Shown one piece after another: positions 9,648 to 18,863 of a stretch of 64,000 bases of DNA (the first letter of the stretch is position 1; each line of letters starts with the position of its first letter). Location of the stretch: NCBI RefSeq assembly GCF_963678635.1, contig NC_087065.1, forward strand, positions 6,717,209 to 6,781,208, read 5' to 3'. The DNA comes from Symsagittifera roscoffensis (lineage: Eukaryota; Xenacoelomorpha; Acoela; Convolutidae). The notes under the pieces were generated by a model, which was given only the letters and a program-made list of their open reading frames with translations, was not told where the DNA came from and ran no database searches. The position numbers and the translations under genes are program-made.

Positions 9648-12242
9648 ATGTGCAATGCTTCGAACTTTGGCATCGGCGCAGCATTATTACAATCACACAA
9701 TGGTACAAACAAAATGAACCTTATATCAGCAAATTCTCGATTATTCACTCAAGCAGAGCTACGACTCTCAACTCTAATGAGAGAATGTACAGCCATAATA
9801 TATACACTAACAGAATATGAATTTCTAATACTTGGATCAAAACATCCAACAGTTCTATTTACAGATCACAAACCAATCATTTTTCTCTTTACACAAAAAT
9901 CTAATCCAAATCACCGAGTTTATAGATTTCAATTAATTCTAATGAAATTCCCAAACTTACATATAGTTTGGACAGCAGGAAAGAATCTTGCATTACCAGA
10001 CACTTTAAGTCGAAATACACCACCTGAATTACTTACACGTAAAACTACAGTTGAAATACCCAAAAATATAAAATTTTACCTTGCAGAAAACGAAACATCA
10101 CCCCGACTAGAATGCAAATATGCAGTAAAAACTGACGTTGAACAATCACAGATAAACAATCTACAACACTTCCCACTTTATTTAGATTGCCAAAATAACC
10201 ACTACGAAATTGATCTACTTGGAACATCAACTTTCAAACCAATTCCATACTCACAATGGATAAAAAATAACACCCAACAAAAAAGAGTAAAACAACACTC
10301 ACATAAAAAAGACCTTTTTCCATTAATTGAAAAAGAAAATCTAACTGATAAAATAAATTTATCAGGACCACAAACAAACGATTCAAAATACACAATAAAT
10401 CAAGTTTTTGACCTCCATGACCCACTTGATACAATTCCTTTATCTAAATTAGAAATTGAAAACATTTTTCTCCCCCCAACAGATAAAATTACAATTAATA
10501 CTTTGAAACAATATCAAAATCTTGACCCAGTAGTTAGACAACTAAAATCATGGCACAAATATAAAACTAAACCCGTCAAGGCAGATACAACTATTTTAGG
10601 AAATAAAACACTCCTCAGATATTTTCGAAAATTTAATAATACAACAATTAACGAAAACACAGACCTTCTAGAATACCAATTAAACGAATCTACAGTTCCC
10701 TGTCTCCCCCTAAGTATGATTCTTATAGCTTTTAATATTTCACATACACAAAACATTAAAGGACACTCTGGATCAGAGAAAACATATTCAAATTTCATAC
10801 AAAACTTTTATTTTCCAAATGCACCAATTTGGATAAAAGTACTATGCAATGATTGTATAGTATGTCAGCTAAATAAACCTTATCCAAATCAAAAACAAAT
10901 AGCACAAAAACAAGATTTTAAAGGACAAAGTTTGTACTTTAACCACCGTATTTCATTTGATACAAAAGGACCAATTTCACCCTCATCCGAAGGAAACTCC
11001 TACATTATGGTAATTGTTGACGAATTTACACATTATGTAGCACTTAACCCAGTACCACATTGTAACGCTTATTACGCTTACACAACACTCTATGAACACT
11101 GGATAGCTAAATTCGGACTACCAGAAATTTTAGTTACAGACAACGGTACAGAATTCATAAATAACGAAATCATCACATTATGTCATTTATATAACATCAA
11201 ACACAAACCACGTACATCTCATGCACCTTGGACAAACGGCTTAGTCGAAGGTATGAACCGTTCACTACAAGAATATCTTAGATGTATCATCAATGGAAAT
11301 GATACAAAATACACCGAATGGTCAGCAGATGTAAAACTATTTCCCTTAGCATATAATTCACAAATCACGACAACTCTAGGAATGTCACCATATGAAATGG
11401 TTTTTAATCAAAAGCCACGCAAACCAATTATGTTTACAGCAAACTCTCATAAAAATGCACAAAGTTATTGTCAACCGAATAAAGAATCAATTTGTTACAA
11501 CTTACCTTTACATACACACGATGAAGATCATTTTCATCACCCACAAATTCTTAAATTAGCCTCCGGTACACACACCGAATGGATTTTAAACAGAGATAAA
11601 AAACACAATGAAATTTACCATAAAGTAACAAAAAAGTTGTTACAAAGACAAAACATTAATGAACAAATAAATTCACGCTTTACACCAGCCTCCGATTTAA
11701 AAATTGGAACATTTGTTTTAATACCCAATTTTAACACTCAAAAAGGAATCTCTAAAAAATTACAACCCCTTCGAAAAGGACCATACCAAATAATTGCCAA
11801 ATCCACTGATGTCACATATAAAATCACCGACTCAGACAAAAAAGAAATTGTCCAACACCGAAACAATCTATTACCTTATTACCCAAAAGAATACGCACTA
11901 CGCGAACTAACTCAATTATATTCTTTCACAGGTTTAAAAGTTATTCAAAATACCCCACCACATATGGAGAATAAAACAAAAGAACAACATGACATTCATC
12001 TCGAAAACCAAAATAAAAAATCAACTATAACGAAAAACAATACAAAAAAGCTAGATCAAAATATACCTCAAAAAGAAAGAAAAAATAGAAAATTGACAGA
12101 AAAAATAATACCCCAAGAACAAATCGACAAATCAGAACATAGAGAATCATCACGACTTAGAAATCAACCACGTAAAAACTGTAAAACATTCATTCCACAG
12201 TCTAAAATATTAAAGAAAGTCGAATTTCAAAAACAGCTTTAA
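9648..12242 (+). CDS. pol: RNase H and integrase, open remainder of pol (insertion 1)
   Basis: 864 codons open in the pol frame, with no start of its own expected; it would be the C-terminal part of Gag-Pol. RNase H comes first, but the first catalytic Asp is Asn here (CNASNFG against CDASNFG in insertion 2). Later RNase H motifs FTDHKP and ALPDTLSR are present. Integrase has an HHCC finger (about residues 366-405, with CNDCIVC). Its catalytic triad is D438, D498 and E534 with 35 residues between the last two. A GPY-type module LRKGPYQI lies near residue 708. The tail is Lys/Gln-rich. Confidence 0.9.
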   Translation: MCNASNFGIGAALLQSHNGTNKMNLISANSRLFTQAELRLSTLMRECTAIIYTLTEYEFLILGSKHPTVLFTDHKPIIFLFTQKSNPNHRVYRFQLILMKFPNLHIVWTAGKNLALPDTLSRNTPPELLTRKTTVEIPKNIKFYLAENETSPRLECKYAVKTDVEQSQINNLQHFPLYLDCQNNHYEIDLLGTSTFKPIPYSQWIKNNTQQKRVKQHSHKKDLFPLIEKENLTDKINLSGPQTNDSKYTINQVFDLHDPLDTIPLSKLEIENIFLPPTDKITINTLKQYQNLDPVVRQLKSWHKYKTKPVKADTTILGNKTLLRYFRKFNNTTINENTDLLEYQLNESTVPCLPLSMILIAFNISHTQNIKGHSGSEKTYSNFIQNFYFPNAPIWIKVLCNDCIVCQLNKPYPNQKQIAQKQDFKGQSLYFNHRISFDTKGPISPSSEGNSYIMVIVDEFTHYVALNPVPHCNAYYAYTTLYEHWIAKFGLPEILVTDNGTEFINNEIITLCHLYNIKHKPRTSHAPWTNGLVEGMNRSLQEYLRCIINGNDTKYTEWSADVKLFPLAYNSQITTTLGMSPYEMVFNQKPRKPIMFTANSHKNAQSYCQPNKESICYNLPLHTHDEDHFHHPQILKLASGTHTEWILNRDKKHNEIYHKVTKKLLQRQNINEQINSRFTPASDLKIGTFVLIPNFNTQKGISKKLQPLRKGPYQIIAKSTDVTYKITDSDKKEIVQHRNNLLPYYPKEYALRELTQLYSFTGLKVIQNTPPHMENKTKEQHDIHLENQNKKSTITKNNTKKLDQNIPQKERKNRKLTEKIIPQEQIDKSEHRESSRLRNQPRKNCKTFIPQSKILKKVEFQKQL

Positions 12243-12817
12243 TTTTATATTTCATAATCTTTACACCTCTGAAATATTTTGAACTTTCATTTTTCAAAAT
12301 AACATGCTGACAAACAAGCAACGATTCTAGTTCAAAATTAGCCAATAGGATTCATCCAATCCGTCACCTTCCAACTAGACGAACGATATTAAACTCCAGG
12401 CATATCTATAACTATAACTTTGCGACCTCCAGGTCAAAAATAAGCAAACCACTCCAACTTGACAACTAAAATAAATACCACCATAATATCATAACCCTCC
12501 CTTATCTAATAACCCAAAGATCAACAATATTTCCCCAACTCCGATCTCAAATACCCCCCAAACAAATATGTTAAATTAGCCTAAAGTATAAGTACGACCA
12601 TTTTAATTAGCCTAAAGTATAAAAATCTCAAAAATACCCCAGTTCACTTGACAAATAAAAATAAAGACAAAGAAGACCTCCCGATCACCATAAAATTCGC
12701 CCCCAACAATTTTTCACAAAACTCAACCCAATTGTCAAAAAACCAATAAATAATTCGACCACACTTGAAAATTGCCTCAAACAACAAAAAATATTCGATC
12801 GAGAAGCCATTTCTTAA
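12243..12817 (+). other. pol-env spacer of insertion 1
   Basis: About 575 bp without a coding frame, conserved in both units of insertion 2 (32144-32736, 44346-44938). It contains a short direct repeat (AATTAGCCTAAAGTATAA near 12575 and 12605). Conservation without an ORF suggests an RNA-level role, for example the region upstream of a subgenomic env splice acceptor. No acceptor was identified with confidence. Confidence 0.5.
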
Positions 12818-13048
12818 ATGCTCTTCTCTCGACCAGTCATCTTAATACTCAATATTTTCATAAACTTTTTAACGATATTTAAACTTTTAATCATATTTCT
12901 TTTTGATACCTTTGAATCCTTTGTAATAATCTTAATCATTTTTTGCAATATTTTTTTAATTATCTATTCCATATTTGAACTATACCTCCAGCTTTCAAAA
13001 GCTATTGACTATATCCACAGGTACGATTCACAAAACTTATCTAAATGA
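12818..13048 (+). CDS. TM1: 76-aa hydrophobic protein (insertion 1)
   Basis: I do not recognise a family. The protein is mostly Ile, Leu and Phe, with two likely membrane segments (about residues 6-30 and 34-55) followed by a polar, positively mixed tail ending DSQNLSK. It is first in the downstream ORF cluster. Its stop overlaps the start of TM2 by four bases (ATGA at 13045-13048). The homologue in unit 2 of insertion 2 (44939-45166) is intact with many substitutions, which supports it being a real gene. Size and hydrophobicity resemble small viral membrane proteins such as viroporins; that is an inference from form alone. Confidence 0.65.
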   Translation: MLFSRPVILILNIFINFLTIFKLLIIFLFDTFESFVIILIIFCNIFLIIYSIFELYLQLSKAIDYIHRYDSQNLSK

Positions 13049-13233
13049 TACGAACCATTTTTAGTAGAACAGATATTTTTTTACTATTTGTAATTTTTAT
13101 AACATTTCTATCATCCCTCATCTTGACAATATGCAAATGTATAAAGAAAGCAATCATCACATTCGCCCTAGCAACAATCCTCCTAATTCTTTTTCTAGAA
13201 GAATACTATAATAAACCTAAATTTTTCCACTAA
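13045..13233 (+). CDS. TM2: 62-aa hydrophobic protein (insertion 1)
   Basis: Small protein with two membrane segments (about 10-30 and 35-51) separated by a CKCIKK turn, ending in a basic-aromatic tail YNKPKFFH. It is near-identical in all three copies (32965-33153, 45167-45355) and open in each, the only ORF here for which that holds. It overlaps TM1 by ATGA, which points to termination-reinitiation. Its 3' end overlaps the non-AUG ORF C by 35 bases. Family unknown; the Cys pair beside the membrane could be a palmitoylation site (inference). Confidence 0.7.
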   Translation: MIRTIFSRTDIFLLFVIFITFLSSLILTICKCIKKAIITFALATILLILFLEEYYNKPKFFH

Positions 13234-14374
13234 AAGAATAAATAAAAAGCCATCAAAAATTGCTAACCAACAATCACTCAATCAGTCTTCACCGACATCA
13301 TCCCAAGATAACCCAACACCATCTTCAAATACCCAAAACCCCCAAACATCCACACGAATTTCCTTTCAAGATAACCCATATACCTTTGAAGAACGACACG
13401 CTCGCTTATCTGAACCACTAGAACCAGTTCAACGACAAGCACCTTTAAGCGAACCAACATATAACTTATACCCAACACTACCACAAGAATTAAGTAGAAT
13501 ACGAGATCCTAGTCAAAACCAAAATACAGTCGAAATAAATAGACAAATTATACATCCTCGACGAAACAGAAATTTTCAAACTCCCCGAGTTCATTTTGAT
13601 ATACCTCAATCCCCATCACAAAGTACTCCAGAAAACCCCATCGGTATATTACCAGAAACCCCTACGCTTCTTTCACAACGTAGCACCTCAAGCCTACCCT
13701 CAGATTACTTAGGTTCAACACCAACATCTGAACAAATACGTGAAAATCCCTTTAACCCTACAAACCAAACATCACGACTACCATATTGGACAACACATTC
13801 ATTCACACAAGGTGAACCAAATTTAATCAATGATCCAATAGATATTTCTACGGATACGACAACATCCTCATCACTACCAGAAACATTATCACTACCATCA
13901 ACACCATCAATCAGTCAGATTTCACCACCGCCTTTTAACTTAAATTTCCCAAATAACCTCGACGCTAGATATCGAGAACAATCATCAACAAATATTCCTT
14001 TAAGACTAGACTGGAATACATTCACAGCACCTCCACCATTATTTGGACAACACCCTGAAAGTAACCGACTCCACAACTGGGCACTAAATAGACTACAATA
14101 TAGACAAGACATTCACGAAGACATTCGTGATCATAACATCCAAATACTCCAACAAAATAGTCTACAATTAAAATTCGAAATCACGGTTAAATTAAACAAC
14201 ATTACTCAACATCCCTACCCATTAAACCCACCAAATATAACAGCTCAATCACTGCCACCACCATTTATAACAACTGAAGTAATATACAAATACGACAGAT
14301 ATACCAAAAAGACAATTGGTTACATCACATTTTATAACTCATACTCAGGATTGTCATACACATGTATATTCTAA
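13199..14374 (+). CDS. ORF C: 391-codon ORF without an AUG (insertion 1)
   Basis: An open frame from just after TAG at 13196 to TAA at 14372, with no in-frame ATG in its main body. The first two-thirds are rich in Pro, Ser, Thr, Gln and Asn. The C-terminal third is more ordered: TAPPPLFGQHP, then a helix with WALNRLQYRQDIHEDIRDHN and a beta-rich segment ending with YTCIF. It overlaps TM2 by 35 bases and the env start by 13. It lies +1 relative to TM2, so a +1 shift, splicing or a non-AUG start would be needed. It is also open across the same span in unit 1 of insertion 2 (33119-34294). Family unknown. Confidence 0.65.
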   Translation, partial: KNTIINLNFSTKRINKKPSKIANQQSLNQSSPTSSQDNPTPSSNTQNPQTSTRISFQDNPYTFEERHARLSEPLEPVQRQAPLSEPTYNLYPTLPQELSRIRDPSQNQNTVEINRQIIHPRRNRNFQTPRVHFDIPQSPSQSTPENPIGILPETPTLLSQRSTSSLPSDYLGSTPTSEQIRENPFNPTNQTSRLPYWTTHSFTQGEPNLINDPIDISTDTTTSSSLPETLSLPSTPSISQISPPPFNLNFPNNLDARYREQSSTNIPLRLDWNTFTAPPPLFGQHPESNRLHNWALNRLQYRQDIHEDIRDHNIQILQQNSLQLKFEITVKLNNITQHPYPLNPPNITAQSLPPPFITTEVIYKYDRYTKKTIGYITFYNSYSGLSYTCIF

Positions 14375-16980
14375 AAATTTTAATTTTTCTCCAACTCCTT
14401 TTTCTAATAACCTCAAATGAAAACATAAACCCTTCTCCCCGCACAGGACCCCAAGATTTATTAGTAACACATTACGATTGTGAAGAAAACGAACAAAAAA
14501 CATTACACAAATATGCAATAAATCAAGTATCACAATGCGAAACAGAACCACAAGCCATAGAAACAACAAATGTAATAGCGACACTTTATTCAAAAGCCCG
14601 AGCAACAACAGTTATAGGATATAAATTCACAGCAACATTTTCTGAAAAGAAAGTACATTGTTCACAAGTCTCAAATGGAAATAAAAACCGACTTGACCAC
14701 GAATCATTCTACCAGAGTAATATCGAACGACTTTTACATCTCAATCCCGAAGATTGTAAAAACGAGTTACTAAGACTCAATATCACAAGAAATAAAAACA
14801 CAGATAGAAAATTAGTATATTTCCAAGTTTTTGCAGATTCTGTACATCAAGCAGAACTTGAAAGATATCAAGGACATATAAAATTAGATGAAAAATACCC
14901 ATACAACGGCGCACACGGAAGATTAACTTATGATATACACGATAAACACTGGATACCACACATTGGTATAAATGACCCATCAAACTGCAAAGCAGACACA
15001 AAAAATAAAGGATATCAAGAAATCATGTTTTTCGATTGGAAAATACAACTCGAAAAAATACAACTCACACGCGATTTATCTGACAACACCATGATCTATC
15101 AAGGAATTAGATTACCTTGTAAAAACGATCAAGGCTATTGTGACCCTACAACACGAACACAAGCAACAATTGTTTGGTTCCCCGAAGACACATGTACAAC
15201 ATTTCAAGTAGCAAAAATACACGCTCGTATGACAAACTTTCACGAAAAATATTTTATACAATCAATTCCATATGAACAAGTCCATCCATCACGAAGACAA
15301 AGTTCAAATTTTAGGAACATACACAATATAGAAAATAAATTGACACGTTTTCAAATATATCAAGAAACAGAACTTGCATGTAAATACAGAAATCCACTTC
15401 ACAAAACACAATACTCCGAGATATTAGTTGAATACGAAAAAAGATTCGACATGACCACTGGAAAAGTAAAAATCGACCCATACGCCACAAGTCACCCCAT
15501 AAACGAAGGAACATCATATATACCAGTTGATTTTCAAAAAAGTAAAAGTCAACCTGGTGGACATCTAAAGCCCCATAACACTAGAAGCACACGTTTACAA
15601 GAACTATCACTAATGAATAATACATATTTCGGTAACATCCACTATGATATTCACCTAGATATGAAATTAGATTACACAATTAGCCGCATTTTTCAAGAAA
15701 TGTCACTCTCTGAATTAGAAACACTTCACCAACTATGCGAATTAGAAAGGACACAAATCCTACAATCACTTGCACTAGCAGTATTAAAAATACCCTACGC
15801 AGGATATCTACTATCAGGAAATAGATCAAATTTTTTAGACTATGAAGGAAACATTTTATGGTTTTATACCTGTACCAAAAATGTATCGCCACTATATGTT
15901 TTTGAAGATAAACGATGTTATAAAAGAATCCCTATCTTTTATAAGAATAAAGTACATTTCGTTGACACGCTTTCAAGACGAACCTATTTTTGGGATATCG
16001 CAGTCCCATGTGGATCAGAAAATAGCCACAATGTAGTTCAACTGAACCCTGATGAAGATAAATATTACCTTATTACTCCATATCCCACATTAATGCAATC
16101 ACTCAAAAAATTTTCACCTGAAAGCATCAGAGCTATTGCTCGAAACCCAAATATTGACCTACAATCAATTGGAATATATTCAAAATCCGATATCCAACAT
16201 CACATTAGAACACAACAATTCCAAGAATTACTAACACAAATGGACACTATACAAAGACAGTCAATTGACCAAAATTTACGCAAACTTGCCGAAACCGCAG
16301 GATTTGCAGATATTTATACACAAGACTATAGCGGATATTTTAAAGACATTAAAGACTATATATATCTAAACGGTGAAAAATATAGACCACAAGATATTTC
16401 ACCTATAAATATTTTTAGCTTTGTTACACTAAAAAATGAAATTCTCGATTTTCTAGGCTGGCCCTACTACATCTTAGAAAAATTAACTATTTTATACGCA
16501 ATGTTTAACTTTATAGGATTTCTTTTTTCGCTTTTAAAAGGAATCTATAATACATGCGCTATACACACACAAGTAAATAGACAAGCAAGTGTAGCACGCA
16601 TACTATTTGCAGGATTTTTTGGAATTTTTTCATCATCAATAAACAAAATTCTTTTAGACGCACAAATAAAAGAATACAACACAAAAATAGCAACAAGACA
16701 GAACACATACGACGAAGAACATAACAATGTAGACATAACGCCTACAGCACCACAGTTACCACCCCTACCACATAACCATCCACTATCACTAGTCCCACGA
16801 AATTTTCGAAATTTAGCAATAACCTATAATCCAAATTTTAGACCAACCATATCACAAAGTCCCATTCAACATATAATGACACACCATCCACTAGATGAAA
16901 ATACATATGAACAAATTATAGAACAACCCCATACCACCGCTTTTCAGTCCCAAAATTATAATTTTTTTAGCCCACGATGA
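14362..16980 (+). CDS. env: Env-like glycoprotein, 872 aa, intact (insertion 1)
   Basis: A type I membrane glycoprotein by layout. It has an N-terminal signal peptide (ILKILIFLQLLFLI), a large Cys-containing ectodomain with several NxS/T sites, one main membrane-spanning segment at about residues 703-725 (ILYAMFNFIGFLFSLLKGI), a second hydrophobic stretch near 745-760, and a long tail. The central region with LCELERTQILQSLALAVL, then GNILWFYTC, RCYKRIPIFYKNKVHFVD and VPCGS, resembles the pattern of chuvirus-like glycoproteins found in some retroelements. That link is tentative. The tail carries PTAP (16741-16752). It starts 13 bases inside ORF C and its TGA overlaps the next ATG. Confidence 0.85.
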   Translation: MYILKILIFLQLLFLITSNENINPSPRTGPQDLLVTHYDCEENEQKTLHKYAINQVSQCETEPQAIETTNVIATLYSKARATTVIGYKFTATFSEKKVHCSQVSNGNKNRLDHESFYQSNIERLLHLNPEDCKNELLRLNITRNKNTDRKLVYFQVFADSVHQAELERYQGHIKLDEKYPYNGAHGRLTYDIHDKHWIPHIGINDPSNCKADTKNKGYQEIMFFDWKIQLEKIQLTRDLSDNTMIYQGIRLPCKNDQGYCDPTTRTQATIVWFPEDTCTTFQVAKIHARMTNFHEKYFIQSIPYEQVHPSRRQSSNFRNIHNIENKLTRFQIYQETELACKYRNPLHKTQYSEILVEYEKRFDMTTGKVKIDPYATSHPINEGTSYIPVDFQKSKSQPGGHLKPHNTRSTRLQELSLMNNTYFGNIHYDIHLDMKLDYTISRIFQEMSLSELETLHQLCELERTQILQSLALAVLKIPYAGYLLSGNRSNFLDYEGNILWFYTCTKNVSPLYVFEDKRCYKRIPIFYKNKVHFVDTLSRRTYFWDIAVPCGSENSHNVVQLNPDEDKYYLITPYPTLMQSLKKFSPESIRAIARNPNIDLQSIGIYSKSDIQHHIRTQQFQELLTQMDTIQRQSIDQNLRKLAETAGFADIYTQDYSGYFKDIKDYIYLNGEKYRPQDISPINIFSFVTLKNEILDFLGWPYYILEKLTILYAMFNFIGFLFSLLKGIYNTCAIHTQVNRQASVARILFAGFFGIFSSSINKILLDAQIKEYNTKIATRQNTYDEEHNNVDITPTAPQLPPLPHNHPLSLVPRNFRNLAITYNPNFRPTISQSPIQHIMTHHPLDENTYEQIIEQPHTTAFQSQNYNFFSPR

Positions 16981-18782
16981 GCCGACAACTTGGATCCCTA
17001 CACCGCTCAAATTCCCACCCGACCAACCTCAACACTCCAATTACAATAATTCCACTTTTTGCTTTCCCGCCACCCGATTTCTCAACCAATAATGTAACAT
17101 CAGGCATGAATTCAGACACTAATTCACATATCTCAGTTTTATACTCCATCTCACAACTCAATAACCCAGATATTGAAACCCCTGATGAATTTGCAGACTC
17201 TGAACCATCTCCATCCAATAATTTTCAAACCAACTCCTCAGTTTTTTCAAAACCCCCTTTTCAACCAATCCCGTCAAATAACCCACTCCCATCGATTTCT
17301 ACACCCTCTTATGCTTCACAAGTCACCCCAACCTACTCTTCATTTCATTCAGACCGATCATCCAATTCTCCAGATACTCCCCAAATCTCCCAGGAACTAG
17401 ATAATTTTATCACCCTACAACAACAACCCTTCCACCTTGAAAATTCCACTATAAATCAGATTTCATCCAGAATAGAATCATCAAACCCACCTACCCCTAC
17501 ACCCTCTTCAGCTTATACCGCATCATTAGCACCATCCTCCACATCCACCGAATCATCAAATAGCACTAATAGAGCTTATCGCACTTTTAAAAGAAAATTC
17601 CCGAACCATCCATTTCCAACAAAACCAGGAAAAGCCCGTGAATATATTAATCATCCAAATCACACTAACACGAAAGATTTTTTAGCCATCACCCTACCTT
17701 CATTTCCACAGTATACTTTGAACACCCCTAACGACACTAACAACACACGCAGTTTTGTAGATGAACACGTTTTAATGCCTACACTTCAATGGACAACATA
17801 TTATCATTTTACTAACCCCCTTTGCCTACCTTTATCTAATACTCACATCGATATAGAAAGAAATAAAGATATGCTATATCGACTCACCACACCACTATCA
17901 CATAGACAATTTACTTATATAGGATATAAAAAGTCACTAAAAACATACACTGCACCCCGAGCTAACGAATACACGCTAGAATATTACGATCACAACATCA
18001 TCCGAACTAACCAAGACCAATTTTTAGATGATGACCGTTTCGCTAACCCACAAATCACAGAAAAATTTTTCATCAAAACACCATATGTATTTACACTCAA
18101 TATATTTGATCGCAGGTTCGACCACATCTTTTCTGAAGCACTAACCGACACACAAGCTTACGAAAGTTTTAAAGAAAAATTTCAATTATTTTCACTAACC
18201 TTTCATTTCCTTGCACCACATGAACGAGATTTGCACTGCTCACACGATATTATGTTACGCACTAAACAAACCCACACATATACATATTATCGCTTCATAC
18301 AATATCACTTTGATCTACACACTCCATCAAGACAACCACACCACCGTTTTCAATTTATTAACTCTAAGTACACTTCACCATTTTTTCTTAACTTCACATA
18401 TTGCATCAAAGATACTAACCTTCACGTTATTCTTCGCAATTATGATCCCATAACCCAAATGTATATTTTTTGTCCCATCACAAAGACCTTCAACGCAGAA
18501 GAATCCAGACCCTTCCTTATCCCACATGAATTTGTTCAACCTATAGAAATCCCCATATTAGAATTCATCCACAACACTAAATATAACCACAAATTATATA
18601 ATCTCATCCAAAACACACCTTATGATTTTGCAGTTGGCACTGAAGAACTAAAAACCATTAAAGCACTTCAATTGCTTTGGCCACTGCTTCAAACTAAAAA
18701 CATCATTCGCATACTAGCAAAGTTACTAACAAATTCCGACATAATCCACATCTTCCCCCACGGTTTTTTCCCCGACGACTAA
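16977..18782 (+). CDS. 601-aa ORF of unknown function after env (insertion 1)
   Basis: The start codon overlaps the env stop (ATGA), the usual sign of coupled termination and reinitiation. The first 200 residues are Ser/Thr/Pro/Asn-rich and probably disordered. The remainder, from KDFLAITLPSFPQYTL on, is denser, with many aromatic residues and His, and is strongly conserved between copies. No signal peptide, membrane segment or known catalytic motif is visible. The homologue at 49098-50906 is intact at 602 aa; the one at 36898-38706 has a nonsense codon. I do not recognise the family. Position after env recalls accessory genes of complex retroviruses, by place only. Confidence 0.75.
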   Translation: MSRQLGSLHRSNSHPTNLNTPITIIPLFAFPPPDFSTNNVTSGMNSDTNSHISVLYSISQLNNPDIETPDEFADSEPSPSNNFQTNSSVFSKPPFQPIPSNNPLPSISTPSYASQVTPTYSSFHSDRSSNSPDTPQISQELDNFITLQQQPFHLENSTINQISSRIESSNPPTPTPSSAYTASLAPSSTSTESSNSTNRAYRTFKRKFPNHPFPTKPGKAREYINHPNHTNTKDFLAITLPSFPQYTLNTPNDTNNTRSFVDEHVLMPTLQWTTYYHFTNPLCLPLSNTHIDIERNKDMLYRLTTPLSHRQFTYIGYKKSLKTYTAPRANEYTLEYYDHNIIRTNQDQFLDDDRFANPQITEKFFIKTPYVFTLNIFDRRFDHIFSEALTDTQAYESFKEKFQLFSLTFHFLAPHERDLHCSHDIMLRTKQTHTYTYYRFIQYHFDLHTPSRQPHHRFQFINSKYTSPFFLNFTYCIKDTNLHVILRNYDPITQMYIFCPITKTFNAEESRPFLIPHEFVQPIEIPILEFIHNTKYNHKLYNLIQNTPYDFAVGTEELKTIKALQLLWPLLQTKNIIRILAKLLTNSDIIHIFPHGFFPDD

Positions 18783-18785
18783 CAG

Positions 18786-18863
18786 GTAAGTATAAATTCT
18801 CATATTCTTAACTAATAAATTTAGAATAAAACACTAACCATTTTTTATCCATGTTTTATTTAG
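18786..18863 (+). other. 78-bp intron in the 3' untranslated region (insertion 1)
   Basis: Three bases after the last stop, CAG|GTAAGT is a perfect 5' splice site, and TTTTATTTAG at 18854-18863 a good acceptor. Both sites and the 78-bp length are kept in both units of insertion 2 (38710-38787, 50910-50987) although the interior has diverged. Because the intron is retained in the integrated copies, genomic RNA must escape this splice. The donor may also serve long-range splicing. Confidence 0.55.
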
